Assembly (NCBI GenBank): GCA_004764695.1
Contig: SMSO01000036.1
Coordinates: 1,446,001-1,510,000 of the forward strand
Reading direction: 5' to 3'
Length of the DNA stretch: 64,000 bases
From: Schizochytrium sp. TIO01
Lineage: Eukaryota; Sar; Bigyra; Thraustochytrida; Thraustochytriidae
Part shown: positions 45,341 through 55,574 of the stretch, one piece after another
Position numbering within the stretch: the stretch's first letter is position 1
Layout of the letters: every line of letters starts with the position of its first letter
Notes under the pieces: generated by a model
Database searches by the model: none
Seen by the model: only the letters and a program-made list of their open reading frames with translations
What the model was told of the DNA's origin: nothing
Position numbers and translations under genes: made by a program

Positions 45341-45647
45341 GGTCTTGAGACAGATATATATTTTGCAATTTGATAGTTGGTTTTGTCCGCTAAAGCTTTG
45401 CTGGTATTTTTATTCATGGCTTGATGTTCGAAGCCTTAACATTCAATGAAATCCTTAGATGCTGATTATGCAGGTGCAAAAGCAGAGGAAATATGTTTAG
45501 ATATATTTGTGTTATAGCGAGTATTTCATATGAAGAAGAGACCTAATTTTCCACAAATAATTGTGTATTGGGTCCGCTAGCGATTGGAGTTTTGCACTGA
45601 GAAAGTAAGGAGGGAGACAGAGAGAGAGTTCACATTCGGAATTTAGT
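45341..45647. other. Convergent 3' spacer
   Basis: About 0.3 kb of AT-rich sequence between convergent genes; nothing seen. Confidence 0.6.
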
Positions 45648-46776
45648 TTACTCTTCCCGTAGCGCAGCCAAGAGGCGTACAATGTGATCAAGGGAGAGCT
45701 GCGATCCACGGTGAGCTCCAATCTCAATGAGAAGTTGCTCCATATCCCCTTGCAGAGGATAAATACCTAGGTTGTTCAAAACATGCTCGAGCTGGCCTCC
45801 GAGTACAAATCCAGCCTGCTTTGTATCAACCTGACCAAATGCTGTTCGAATATCATCATATTCCTCTATATCGAAGCCATGGAGCAAGGTACTGTCCTTT
45901 CCTATAGCATAGTGTCCACTTGGACTCTGGCCCAAAGTTCCAGCGCTACTTTGTCCGTTCTTCTGACGTGCAACATGCAAGGCATCCTTAAGAACCTGAT
46001 TTGGGTCATCTAGACCAAGACGCGGCAAAGTGAACTTCTGCTTCTGTGAGATACCCGCGGAGAAACCCATCTGGTACTGCATCCTTTGGAGCATCAAAGT
46101 AGCTTCCGCATTTTGCTGAGCCTTCTACCCATTCTGCTTCTAATACTTTGCCAGTATCGACAAAAAAGTACCGCCCAGGACCATGTTTTACCCCTCTGTC
46201 GAAGTGACCTTCGTACCAATTGCCATTAGCATACATCATGATACCTAGACCCGACCTTTCATCTTCAACAAACTCGCCGTCGTATTGGTCGCCATTAGAG
46301 TAGAATAGTTTGCCGCGCCCATGGCGTTTTCCATTTTGCCACTCTCCTTCGTACTTATCACCATTTGTATAAAAATGAATTCCAAGACCATGACGCTTGT
46401 TGGACTTCCATTCACCAGTATATTGTTTAACTAATTTCCCTTCCTCGCGCTTCCAGAGTGTACCTGTGCCATCCCTTTTATTATTCTTAAAGTCACCTTG
46501 GTACTTTGTACCTTTGGGCGACGTTTGAGTGCCAAATCCATGGCGACAATCTTCAAGCCAGTCTCCGGAATATGTGGCACCAGTCTTGAATTGAGCTGGT
46601 TGCGTAGCTGATACAAGAGCTCCGTCACGTTCGTATTCCTGATACTTCGGGTTCTTTTTCACCCAATATATTGTGTGCCTCGTACCTGACTTTTGTGCAG
46701 ACCGCTCATTCTTACGCCACAATGGCTCGAAGGGGACTTTGCCTGACTCTGACTTCTCTTCAAGCGTATCCGTCAT
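45648..46776 (-). CDS. MORN3-like repeat protein with C-terminal EF-hand-like domain; frame broken
   Basis: Two overlapping frames that should be one protein. The first (ATG at 46776, stop at 46006) has an N-terminal basic segment and about seven MORN repeats of 23 residues (e.g. KYEGEWQNGKRHGRGKLFYS, WYEGHFDRGVKHGPGRYFF), then LEAEWVEGSAKCGSYFD. The second continues at FTLPRLGLDDPNQVLKDAL, which matches what follows that block in MORN3-type proteins as I remember them, then a calmodulin-like domain of two degenerate EF-hands (DDIRTAFGQVDTKQAGFVLG, GDMEQLLIEIGAHRG) lacking a full set of calcium ligands. The frame change lies between about 46040 and 46080. One extra base in the GGG or TTT of the plus-strand complement there would explain it; a 34-base GT-AG interval also exists but is short for an intron. 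MORN3 relatives are flagellar or axonemal proteins. Confidence 0.8.
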
Positions 46777-47678
46777 TGCGCAAAATCAGCTGGTCTCGAT
46801 GTCAAGCGAGCGGAGATAGATAGTTGCCTGCTCCCTTGCTCCACGTTGGCTTGGCGTCCACGCCACAGAGGAGTTTTGACGTCTAAAGAGTGGAAAGACG
46901 CCTCGAATCGCTCTCAAAGGTTCAAGTTCTCAAGCACAATGTTTCATTGAACATTGTGAAGAATCACAACTTTTATATCAACGGATCAATTACTAGAGTA
47001 GACTCTATTAGCCTAAGAGATATTAAGTGGGTATAGTATGTTTTACTGATGAGTATACTCCCGAGTAAGTAGTAGACTCTAACTACTAAGAAATATGGTA
47101 TACAGTATGCCAAAATAGTAAATACGTATACACTATGTATAGCACGTATTGTTGCTCTAATTGCTGAACCGAAGAAGTTGGTTTAGCTATAGAGAGAATA
47201 AAGTGACAAATGAGATATAGATTTGTGTTGTTATGGAGCTACCTCTTCATTTAAAGATATGATCACAGGATAATATCTGCATGTACAATACCATATTTAA
47301 CCGGGCAGATCCTTCTTATTATGAATAAGGAATAATCGAAAAATAGAGGAAAGAAAATTGTCATCATCTACATGACTCCTTACTTTAACCACTACTCAAA
47401 AGCAATACACCAGCAGTAAAAGTAACTGTACTGCACATTGTGCTCAGCATATGACACTACCTGCATAGTAAGCTATAAGATTCGCTTCGATCAAATATAT
47501 GAAGAAAATAATAAGACCACGATCGAATGAAGGCACGGGAAAAACAAAGGCCAAAACGCAGACTAGTGCTACTCCTCAGGTCTGGTGAACAGCTAAACAG
47601 AGACCAAACAAATTCAGCAAAGCTGTGGACAAGTCGTCAATTAAAGGGTAGGATGGAATATTTTAGAAAAAGCTTATC
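46777..47678. other. Intergenic, nothing recognised
   Basis: About 0.9 kb, AT-rich, with the promoter of the MORN gene at one end and the 3' end of RRP43 at the other. No coding or repeat signal. Confidence 0.5.
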
Positions 47679-48536
47679 TTAGTTTTCTAGTGCGAGATCA
47701 AGGATACGAAATAGAACAGAGGAGGGCAGGGCAATGCCATCAGGTTTCAGGATATGAAGTGTGCGTTGAGAGGTTTTATCGACCACGACATGTACAATGC
47801 CGTCGAGCAGGCCCTGCTCGTGCAGGGTGGGATCGCGCACGAGCTGTATTTTGCTCTGCGATTCTGCGCGGAAGAGCCCGAATGTGTGTGCCACGGGATC
47901 CATGCACAGCTGCACATTTTCCCCGTGTCTCTGTCCATCTGTGTCCTCAACCACCACGTATTGTTCCACGCCAGTATCATCTGCCTCCTTGACCAGCTGC
48001 GGGAGTTTCAGGTCCTTCAGCGCTACTGTGAGTGCCTCAACAGCGGCGTCACGAGCTCCTCCGTCGTCTGCCAGCACGCAAACGTCTACGCAGATCACCA
48101 TGCACTCAGTGTTCTCCACAAGCGAGAGCGTCTCAAGGTCTACCATCTGCTGCATTAGCCGTCTCAACTCGCCCGAGACCTCCGCCTGAGCAGCATCAAG
48201 CCCATGCACAGTCACTGATACCCAGCCCTCACCGGGTCGTGTACTTAAAGGTGCTCCCACAAGCACGCGAGCGCCACAGACAACCCATGTTCCACCCATT
48301 CGCACGCTACTCGATGCATCAGGCGTTGCCAGATCGTTGTCGAGGGCCTCGTTGCCAGCGGAAATTGCTGCATCGGCGGCCAGCCAACCAGGTTGACGGA
48401 GCCGAGGCCGCGGCTCTAGCATGGAGCGCCCATCGGGGCGCACGCCCTGACTGAGAAGGCGCTCAAAGAAGGCGCGCGGGTGCAGGCGGCTCAAGGCATC
48501 GGCGGCCTGCGCGGCGCTCTCCTCCGCGACGCCCAT
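47679..48536 (-). CDS. RRP43: Exosome core subunit RRP43/EXOSC8 (RNase PH-like)
   Basis: 285 residues from an ATG, usual length for EXOSC7/EXOSC8. The N-terminus has the family signature HPRAFFERLLSQGVRPDGRS (20-39), with RPDGR at 33-37, followed by the RNase PH fold: TWVVCGARVLVGAPL, then a block like the family's 'VDLxxL' helix region, ICVDVCVLADDGGARDAAVE, ALTVALKDLKLP and MDPVAHTFGLF. The catalytic and phosphate-binding residues of active RNase PH proteins are not evident, as expected for the inactive eukaryotic ring. It belongs to the nine-subunit barrel that channels RNA to RRP44/RRP6 in the nucleus and cytoplasm. The choice of RRP43 over RRP42 rests on the N-terminal block and C-terminal spacing and is less certain than exosome membership. 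Confidence 0.85.
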   Translation of the reverse strand: MGVAEESAAQAADALSRLHPRAFFERLLSQGVRPDGRSMLEPRPRLRQPGWLAADAAISAGNEALDNDLATPDASSSVRMGGTWVVCGARVLVGAPLSTRPGEGWVSVTVHGLDAAQAEVSGELRRLMQQMVDLETLSLVENTECMVICVDVCVLADDGGARDAAVEALTVALKDLKLPQLVKEADDTGVEQYVVVEDTDGQRHGENVQLCMDPVAHTFGLFRAESQSKIQLVRDPTLHEQGLLDGIVHVVVDKTSQRTLHILKPDGIALPSSVLFRILDLALEN

Positions 48537-48628
48537 CGCGAAAGAAGAGGTTACCTCGAATTGGTTCTGCCTTCTTTGTGGCTTGGAGAGAGCACCTTAT
48601 CAGTGCCATTATGAGCGAATGAACGAAG

Positions 48629-48661
48629 GAATGAATGAATGAATGAATAAATAAATAAATG
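48629..48661. repeat. (GAAT)n-(AAAT)n microsatellite
   Basis: About five GAAT units then three AAAT units, about 95 bp upstream of the RRP43 start. Confidence 0.9.
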
Positions 48662-48752
48662 CATTATTAAATGTGTTATGAATGAATGTATGCCGAGGTC
48701 TTTCTTCTTTTGAACGGGTGATGCTCTAACTTCAAATCTGATCGCTCCAGAC

Positions 48753-48808
48753 ATTCAAATTCAAACTCGAATTCAAATTCAAATTCAAATTCAAATTTGA
48801 ATTCAAAC
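48753..48808. repeat. (AATTCA)n hexanucleotide array
   Basis: Around nine units of a 6-bp repeat with one local inversion (CAAATTTGAATTC), giving a palindromic centre. Confidence 0.88.
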
Positions 48809-49260
48809 TCCGTCGTGAACTTTCAGAAATTCAAAATATCAAAGTTTCATTCCTTCGTGGCTCGTTCTACTAGCAGCAGATAGGTGCCTCTTAGTCCGAT
48901 GAGGAACCTCCTATCTGTTAGACCAAGCAAGAGGAGATAGAACAAACGAGACAGTTTGGAACAAGTGGGTTTTAGCATAATGGGGCAAATGAAGGCAAAG
49001 TGAAACAAACATGTCCACAGTAGACTATAGAAGGGTTTTAAGACAGCCCTTTCGTTATGGGCTAGGTAGAGCTTGCCTAGTACCGAAAATGAGTTGCGCA
49101 GGTGGCTGCTCGCAGATTCCGTCATGGTAATGATGAAGATGAAGATCATGGAAATTGGAAAGGTGCTCTTGAGCAGAACGGAAACAGGCGCTGAAGATCT
49201 GCAGGCGTGAGAGGGAAAAGATCAAGGCGAGGAGAAGCAATATTTGTCAATACGAAGATC

Positions 49261-49797
49261 ATGTTGCGACGCACGCTTATGCAAGTAAAGCACAAGGTGG
49301 ACGGCTCAGAAACGAGGATTCCGCTTGAGCTGTGGAGACAAACAGCGAATGTTGTGGTCGGAAGATGGGTGGCGCCTGAGGATAACCCGTATGGACTCAC
49401 GCCAGGATGTTACTCGTGGGGTGTGTGGCCGTTGGGAAAGCGTCATGCCTGGGCAGCGTACAGAATCCATGACCAAGCTGGGAATCTGAAAAATTACAGA
49501 TTTGATGCAGTGCTCAAGTCCTCGGCGGATCAACCAGACGAAGTTGAATTCTGGGACCTTTTGCTTGATGCCAATGTAACCAAGCGAGATGAAGGCAGAG
49601 AAGCTAGCGCATGGAACGTCGAATTTGAGGACATCGAGGAAGTTCAGGCTGCCCTCGAGGCAGACCTGCTCTCGGACGAGCAACAAGCTTCGATTGCCAA
49701 GTTCAGACACTCTCTGAGAAATGATCTCGTAAACGTCCTTGCCCATGTGGATCGAGAGATCGCTCTTGCAGAGCAGGATCAGAATGATAGCAAGTAG
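49261..49797 (+). CDS. DUF402 / FomD-like protein (nucleoside diphosphatase fold)
   Basis: 178 residues from the ATG at 49261; the frame opens upstream at a GTG. The layout matches DUF402 proteins: a beta-rich start, WAAYRIHDQAGNLKNYRFDA (63-82), EVEFWDLLLDANV (94-106) and a long C-terminal helix with EFEDIEEVQAALEADLLSDE. Bacterial relatives include FomD and Ntdp, metal-dependent hydrolases of nucleoside di- or triphosphates or nucleotidyl esters. The family's acidic and Tyr/Lys active-site residues plausibly correspond to Tyr79, Asp82, Asp99 and Asp103, but I cannot align them properly. The family is mainly bacterial, so this may be an old transfer; codon use does not look foreign. Confidence 0.6.
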   Translation: MLRRTLMQVKHKVDGSETRIPLELWRQTANVVVGRWVAPEDNPYGLTPGCYSWGVWPLGKRHAWAAYRIHDQAGNLKNYRFDAVLKSSADQPDEVEFWDLLLDANVTKRDEGREASAWNVEFEDIEEVQAALEADLLSDEQQASIAKFRHSLRNDLVNVLAHVDREIALAEQDQNDSK

Positions 49798-50145
49798 TGT
49801 GCATAGTATACCAGGAAACTTTGTCTTTAATGTCCAAATTTGGAAACTGCATACCATGGTATTAAAAGTATACAACGATTGACTTGTTTTAGTGACCATG
49901 CGTAGGGTCCAGATCAACCAACAAAATTATGCCTGATTCAAAGTTAATAGAGTAAGCCACTAGGGTATTGCGATATGCATTAACACGAAATATACTCTCA
50001 TTATGTTTTTGTACCATACTAATTTCAATCGAGCTGGACTTTTGCCTCACAACCTTACCCGTAAGTACAATTTAATCTTAAGGTGAGGAGAAGCGTTTAC
50101 ATGTATGCTTCCAGAGAACGCTGAAAAATTAGGAATCATCCATTG
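49798..50145. other. Convergent 3' spacer
   Basis: AT-rich spacer; nothing recognised. Confidence 0.6.
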
Positions 50146-51657
50146 TTACCATGAGCTCTTCATATCTGTGTACCAGGCAATGTCATTGTGTATTGCTGAT
50201 GATCTCCTCATACCTAGCACATAGGTAAAACCAATGTCAGTGATGCTCAACATATCCGTAATAAAGGTTATAATGAAAAACATTACACTGAGAAAAATCA
50301 CAAGGCCGAACACCGAGCTCAGAGCCTCATCCACTTCATCAACGTGGCCAGATAATGACGCAGCTACAGCCTTGGACCTCGAACCTCGCCGTTTTCGAGG
50401 ATGAGCTAGCCCTTCAACTGAATCATGACCATCGGACGTAACCGTAGTAGGCTGCGGTTCATTAGATGGATCACTCTGGTCTCCCTGTACTTCGTCGTGT
50501 GTTTCATTATCTTCTTCCACTTCCTCGCCTAACTCTGCTTGACTATCTTCAACATTCAGACTGTCCTCGCTCTCGCCATTATAGAATGGACATTCTTCTC
50601 CCCTTGCAGGATCCCATGTATCATCGAGTTCCTCGTCGCCCGGGGCAAACTCGCTGCCTTCTTCATCACCTTCGCTCGCAATATCCTCATCCAAAGCTTC
50701 CTCTTCGAGGCCCAAGTCCTCTTCATCGCTGTACTGTTCCCCATACATGAGGTAGTCCTCTTCGTCATTTACTTCATCAGCATCAACTTGGTCGAGTAAA
50801 CCAATCTCAGAATCAGTAACTTCTTGGGCAAGAGCAGGTGAAAAGTCGGAGTCCGATGCCTCGTACTCCTCAGCAACAGCAACATCTACACGACGCACCA
50901 CACCTCTAACAGGCGCCTGGGTTTGATCATGCTTGTGGTAAATGCGTTTAATCTTAGGCTTGTTGCCTGCAGGGTGCTTAGGTTCTATGTTCATGCTGTC
51001 CGAAATGTCTTTGAACTCAAGCAGGAATGGAATGATGACAGTATCAAGATATTCCAGCTTGAATTCTCGCAAAGACTGCACGTATAAGTGATCCATATCT
51101 GCAAATGCCTCAATCGCTTGGTTGAAGGCTGCAAGATTTGCTCGCTTTGCCGACTTTGGGAGATCATGCCGCTGATCGAAGCCCATGTATGCGTTGTGGA
51201 TGATCTCATCCGTCCGTGCCGCCACTTCAACATCGTCAAGCCATCCCAACTTATCAACAATTGCGCACACCGCAGAGCCATCTCGCAAATCACTCAAAAA
51301 AACATCGTGCGAAAACCCACGGACTCGAAGTCCACTCAATCTGCTCAGCCAGTTGGCCAAAGCGCGGCGTGTCATGGCCGAGAGCTCATCCGTGCTGACT
51401 AGACTCCACGTGCTTACCGTAGATCCCACAGAGTCTCGACGTTGCTTTCTTGATTTAGAACGCATATCCGGTTGGGATCCGGCACGTTTTGAGCGAGACT
51501 CTTTGGAGTCCCAAAGATCCTCGGAAAAACTTGTTCTGCTGGCATTTTTGTGGGTGCGTGTCGCACCTTCACGTTCGGCTTTGACTTCTCCTTGGTCTAA
51601 TTTCCTCCTGCTTGGCCCTTTCGGGTGAAGTGGTGGAGTTCCTTTGGAGACTTTCAT
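50146..51657 (-). CDS. Calponin-homology-like, acidic, tail-anchored membrane protein
   Basis: 503 residues from an ATG. Residues 1-95: basic, Ser/Arg-rich, disordered. About 97-215: a CH-like domain (ALANWLSRLSGLRVRGFSHD, FLSDLRDGSAVCAIVDKLGW, KRANLAAFNQAIEAFADM), with the typical 'DLRDG..LC..' signature. About 250-435: an extremely acidic low-complexity stretch with a short basic patch after it (HPRKRRGSRSK). About 455-475: a single hydrophobic segment (VFGLVIFLSVMFFIITFI), then roughly 30 residues to the end. A CH domain plus C-terminal anchor is the layout of calmin- and nesprin-type proteins that link actin or microtubules to membranes, so an actin-to-ER or nuclear-envelope linker is possible. 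The family is not certain. Confidence 0.7.
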   Translation of the reverse strand: MKVSKGTPPLHPKGPSRRKLDQGEVKAEREGATRTHKNASRTSFSEDLWDSKESRSKRAGSQPDMRSKSRKQRRDSVGSTVSTWSLVSTDELSAMTRRALANWLSRLSGLRVRGFSHDVFLSDLRDGSAVCAIVDKLGWLDDVEVAARTDEIIHNAYMGFDQRHDLPKSAKRANLAAFNQAIEAFADMDHLYVQSLREFKLEYLDTVIIPFLLEFKDISDSMNIEPKHPAGNKPKIKRIYHKHDQTQAPVRGVVRRVDVAVAEEYEASDSDFSPALAQEVTDSEIGLLDQVDADEVNDEEDYLMYGEQYSDEEDLGLEEEALDEDIASEGDEEGSEFAPGDEELDDTWDPARGEECPFYNGESEDSLNVEDSQAELGEEVEEDNETHDEVQGDQSDPSNEPQPTTVTSDGHDSVEGLAHPRKRRGSRSKAVAASLSGHVDEVDEALSSVFGLVIFLSVMFFIITFITDMLSITDIGFTYVLGMRRSSAIHNDIAWYTDMKSSW

Positions 51658-53075
51658 ATTAGATTACCAGCAAAGATCCTAGCCGCAAGGCGTCTCAGTT
51701 GTTGCGCAGTTTTTAAGTTGGCTTGTGCAGACGAGGGTTCTTGCCTTAGGCAGCCCAATGGATCCCAAGCCCAACCTTCGGCCTGCTCTCTCGTCTGTGC
51801 GTTTATACCCAGAAGATTTAATCCTGTGCAATAGCCCACAGGAGTCCCTCGCAGCACAGAAGATCCCCCCGCAAGCAAGCGGAGTTGACTCGCTCCCGCG
51901 GGCTTGATTGGCTTTCTGATTTCTGATAATCATCCCTGCACGCGCACACTCAGCAGAGCTTACTTGTATCAACACGATAATAGCAACACTGTCTATAATT
52001 ATAACGCAAATAGCGCTAAGCAAACGCTACCACTTTCTACCAACACCTAGTGAACAGAAGAGAGCGAAAAAGAAATCAATTGGAAAGAGAGGCGCATATA
52101 TTGGTATCTACAACCCCTCGTAGGACCCCGTTGAATCAAACTTGCAGGTCTTAAACCGAATGAATTGTATAGTACTTTTGCATTGACGTAATTATTGCAC
52201 GAAACGACGCATGCATCCTCTCAAAGTCATCTGGGCAACATCATATGCTCATGCACTGGGGTCCTTATCCTCTTCTTTTCTGCCCAATCACCTTCCTTGC
52301 GCAGGTGCTCGGATCATCTCCACAGCCCAACAGCGTGTTTATTATTATAAATTATTTTATTTTTTAACAAATGGAGTGAGTGAATGAATACGAAGACGAA
52401 AAGGGCCTAAAAAACAGACCCATTTGAAAAGAAATATGAGCGTAAATGGGTTTCGCAAACCGCGGCGAGGAGATCAAAGAGCGGCCTGCTTCGCTCCAGT
52501 TCGCTCACGCGGAGACCCGGATTGCGAGGCGGTGGAGCGATCTTGGAGGCGACGGAGTACGCCGCAAGGGCTTTGAGGCAGGCAAGAGTAAGTTCAGAAA
52601 GGTTATCGCAAACCCCAGTGGTTCTGCCGACCCAAGGGTCGGAGAAGGCGTGAATAGGCAGATTCTGCGGATACTTTGCTGGAAAGGCGGTTGAAGGATT
52701 TCGAGGCTTGCGAAGCTTCTTCTCGTGGAGGACTGTGCAAGGGCTGTAGGATGTGGTCGAAGTCGTCTGGGAAGCTCTGAGGATGTAGGGCTTCTCAGTT
52801 TTAATCCTGCAAATACGTTAAATTCTGGAATGTTTTTTAACGAATAACATGCAAAATCCGGATGAGATCTGAAAACTGAGGCGAAGTTGATACCGACCAA
52901 GTCCAAGTCCACTCTAATCCAAAAGCGTACAATTGATCTCTTTTTGAATCGACGAACCTTGAAAATACGATTGGAAATTGTTTCGTGCATTACTTCACTG
53001 ATTATTTTCGAACTTATTGATCATGCGTTGTTGAATGTGTTGAGAACCGAATGACTAACGAAACTCTCCATTTTG
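51658..53075. other. Divergent intergenic region and probable 5' end of RPN10
   Basis: About 1.4 kb between the tail-anchored protein gene and RPN10. Short open frames only. The last 40 bases contain GACTAAC (53053-53059) followed by a T-rich tract, then TATCGCAG ending at 53094: a strong branch-point/acceptor pair, so much of this region may be an intron plus a short first exon of RPN10. Confidence 0.5.
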
Positions 53076-54350
53076 ATGTTGTTTTATATCGCAGTGCCTC
53101 TCGAATCGACAATGGTATGCTTGGACAATTCCGAATGGATGCGTAATGGTGACTTCATGCCGACCCGGATGGAGGCGCAGCACGACGCCTCCAACTTGGT
53201 GTGTGGCAGCAAGACGCAGCAGAACCCTGAGAGCACTGTGGGCATCATGACTATGGCCGGTTCTGGCGTAGAGGTTCTGTGCTCGCCTACCGACGACATG
53301 GGCCGTATCCTTAGTGCTTCTGCAGGAATTCGTGTTGGGGGCAAGTCTAACTTCGCAGGAGGACTCCAGATCGCACAACTTGCGCTCAAACACCGCAGAA
53401 ACAAAAACGGAGGCCAGCGTATCGTCATGTTCGTAGGCAGCCCTGTTGAGGCCGATGAACGTAAGCTTGTCAAGATTGGTAAGCAGCTCAAGAAAGGTAA
53501 CATCGCAGTGGACATCATTTCCATGGGTGAGTCTGAGGAGAATGAGTCCAAGCTTGAAGCCTTCATTGAAGCAGTCAATAAAAATAACAACAGCCACATG
53601 GTTATCATTCCTGTTGGGACCTTGCCTTCAGACGTGCTCATCACCTCGCCAATCATCACTGGCGATGAGGGCAGCAGTGGCGGCGGAGGCGGCGGAGGAG
53701 CTGGAGCTTTTGCGGAGTACGGCGGAGTCGACCCGAACCTGGACCCCGAACTTGCAATTGCATTACGTGTATCTATGGAGGAGGCTCGTGCAGAGGCAGA
53801 ACGCAAGGCTGCCAATGACAGCAATGCGGGAGCTGGAGCTGGAGCGAGCGCTAGTGAAGATTCAAAGAAAGATAAGAAAAGGTCGTCTTCGAGGAGCTCC
53901 TCGAGACGCCGAAGCAGCAGTCGTCACAAGGAGGAGGAAGAGGATGACAATGATGCTGCAATGGCTGCAGCTATGAGCATGGAAGATATGGATGATGATG
54001 ACCTACAGCGCGCACTGATGATGTCTATGGCAGATGATAATGCTGGAAGCTCAGGAGCTAGTAACTCTGGCGGAGGACGGGCTGCTTCATCGTCGGCAGG
54101 TGGCGATGCGGCTAAGTTCTTGGACCCCAGCTTTGTGCAGAGCCTGCTCACTGGCTTGCCTGGTGTGGATGTAAATGACCCTCAGATTCGCGCTGCCATG
54201 GCAGGTGCTGGCGGCAAGGACAGTGATGAACAAGATGGAGAGGATGACGATGATAACGAGAGCACGAGCAGAAGAAGCAGCAAGAAGCGTTCCTCCAAGA
54301 AGCGTTCCTCTTCGCGATCCTCACGCTCCTCTCGTAAGAGCGATAAGTGA
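53076..54350 (+). CDS. RPN10: 26S proteasome ubiquitin receptor RPN10/PSMD4 (S5a)
   Basis: About 425 residues. The first 190 are a von Willebrand A-type domain with the family's opening VPLESTMVCLDNSEWMRNGD, ALKHRRNKNGGQRIVMFVGS and SHMVIIPVGTLPSDVLITSP. Then a Gly-rich linker, UIM1 (DPELAIALRVSMEEARAEAE, about 222-241), UIM2 (DDDDLQRALMMSM, about 303-316), and a Ser/Arg/Lys-rich tail. RPN10 sits at the base-lid junction of the 19S particle and captures ubiquitinated substrates through its UIMs. The annotated start is tentative: the conserved sequence begins at VPLEST directly after an intron-acceptor-like TATCGCAG (ending 53094), so the true Met is probably on an upstream exon and residues MLFYIA from 53076 may not be translated. 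The tail is longer and more basic/Ser-rich than in yeast Rpn10. Confidence 0.95.
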   Translation: MLFYIAVPLESTMVCLDNSEWMRNGDFMPTRMEAQHDASNLVCGSKTQQNPESTVGIMTMAGSGVEVLCSPTDDMGRILSASAGIRVGGKSNFAGGLQIAQLALKHRRNKNGGQRIVMFVGSPVEADERKLVKIGKQLKKGNIAVDIISMGESEENESKLEAFIEAVNKNNNSHMVIIPVGTLPSDVLITSPIITGDEGSSGGGGGGGAGAFAEYGGVDPNLDPELAIALRVSMEEARAEAERKAANDSNAGAGAGASASEDSKKDKKRSSSRSSSRRRSSSRHKEEEEDDNDAAMAAAMSMEDMDDDDLQRALMMSMADDNAGSSGASNSGGGRAASSSAGGDAAKFLDPSFVQSLLTGLPGVDVNDPQIRAAMAGAGGKDSDEQDGEDDDDNESTSRRSSKKRSSKKRSSSRSSRSSRKSDK

Positions 54351-55574
54351 TTGGTTATGACAGACAAAACGCCATTCGCATCGTTTCACTTCTCATCGGT
54401 TACTTCTTGGTCCACAATTTTACTATTCCGGCAGCTTTATGCTTTTCCTAGCAAGAAAATACGATGCATTTTTCTAATCATTACCGCCGACGTACTCTTA
54501 AAAATAAAAATATTTTCTTGAAAACAAAATCGAATATCGGATAGCCCAAATGCAACATGACCGTCTGATCTGGGATTGAACTGAGAAGGCCCACATCATA
54601 ATCCTAATGGCTAGTCCCTTTCAACTATTCCCTTCAGACATCTTCGCTCGGGAATGTCGTTTCCGATTTTGATTGAGAGAACAGGATAATGTGCTATTGC
54701 TTTCAAAATACGCACATCCTTGCTTGTCACTCGTTGGGCCCAAAGCTGCTTGTTGAGACTTCATTCCTGGCAATCAGACAAACCGTCTTTATTAAAAAAA
54801 ATTAAAAAATTCTTGCGTTGGGCTTCTAACCTCTTGGTTCATGGCTTGGTATTTAGAAGATACTCTACAGTGTCTTGTGTCTGCATGCACAGACACGAAT
54901 ATTTAGTCCTTTTCTTGTTCGCGTGTTCTCTTCGTTGAGTCAAATTTTGACTGCTTAAGCCAATCTCCTCTTCCCGAAGTCATTTGTGAAAAAGACGAAC
55001 CTTGCGACTTCAGGCGATCAAAAGAAAATAGGATCTGACAGAAAACAGGTAAGTTGCACAAATAAAGCACTTAGTTAAGTCGATTTCGTTCCTTTGGGCT
55101 GTCAACAGAGAGCTTCAACCATAGAAAAGACAGCCATACCTTCTTGCAGTATATGAATATTTACTGTAAAGTTCCCTATGTTCCCTTCCATAATTTTTCT
55201 CTTCAACGGACCCTTTTTCGTTTCTTCCTCGCCTTTTCACATGATGACATGGTTGCACTCTCAACTCAGTTTAGCTTCCCTAGTGAGGTTAACGAGTGCG
55301 TCTCTAAACAAGTGGGCATAGGTTGTCTATATATGGCAGCAAGACCCGCCTATGCAACTTAGAGTTGCCCTGTTTTGGGAAAGACTATATTCTTTGTCAG
55401 CTAGGGCAGAACTTCGTGAAGGTCGTATTTACACACATAAAATAGTATAAGTAATTGAAGGCAGTGGCCGCAAGGTTAGCTTATAAGCAAACAAACTTGG
55501 CGAGAGGTTCTCCAAGCTTTGTGCCGTACATAAAGAGTATATCAAACCTTGTCCAAAGCCATATTTACTCATAA
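54351..55574. other. Intergenic, nothing recognised
   Basis: About 1.2 kb between the RPN10 3' end and the following large gene. AT-rich; short non-conserved open frames only. Confidence 0.5.

Larger units (their letters stand above)
48537..49260. other. Divergent promoter region
   Basis: Separates RRP43 and the DUF402-like gene, transcribed away from each other. Contains the two short repeat tracts listed at 48629 and 48753. Confidence 0.5.

Noticed and set aside
45975-46015. Plus-one recoding at the MORN-frame stop codon
   Set aside because: Conserved residues in the second frame lie upstream of the stop, so the shift must occur earlier.
53446-53976. 176-codon alternative frame in RPN10
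   Set aside because: Shadow of the Gly/Ser-rich RPN10 coding region.
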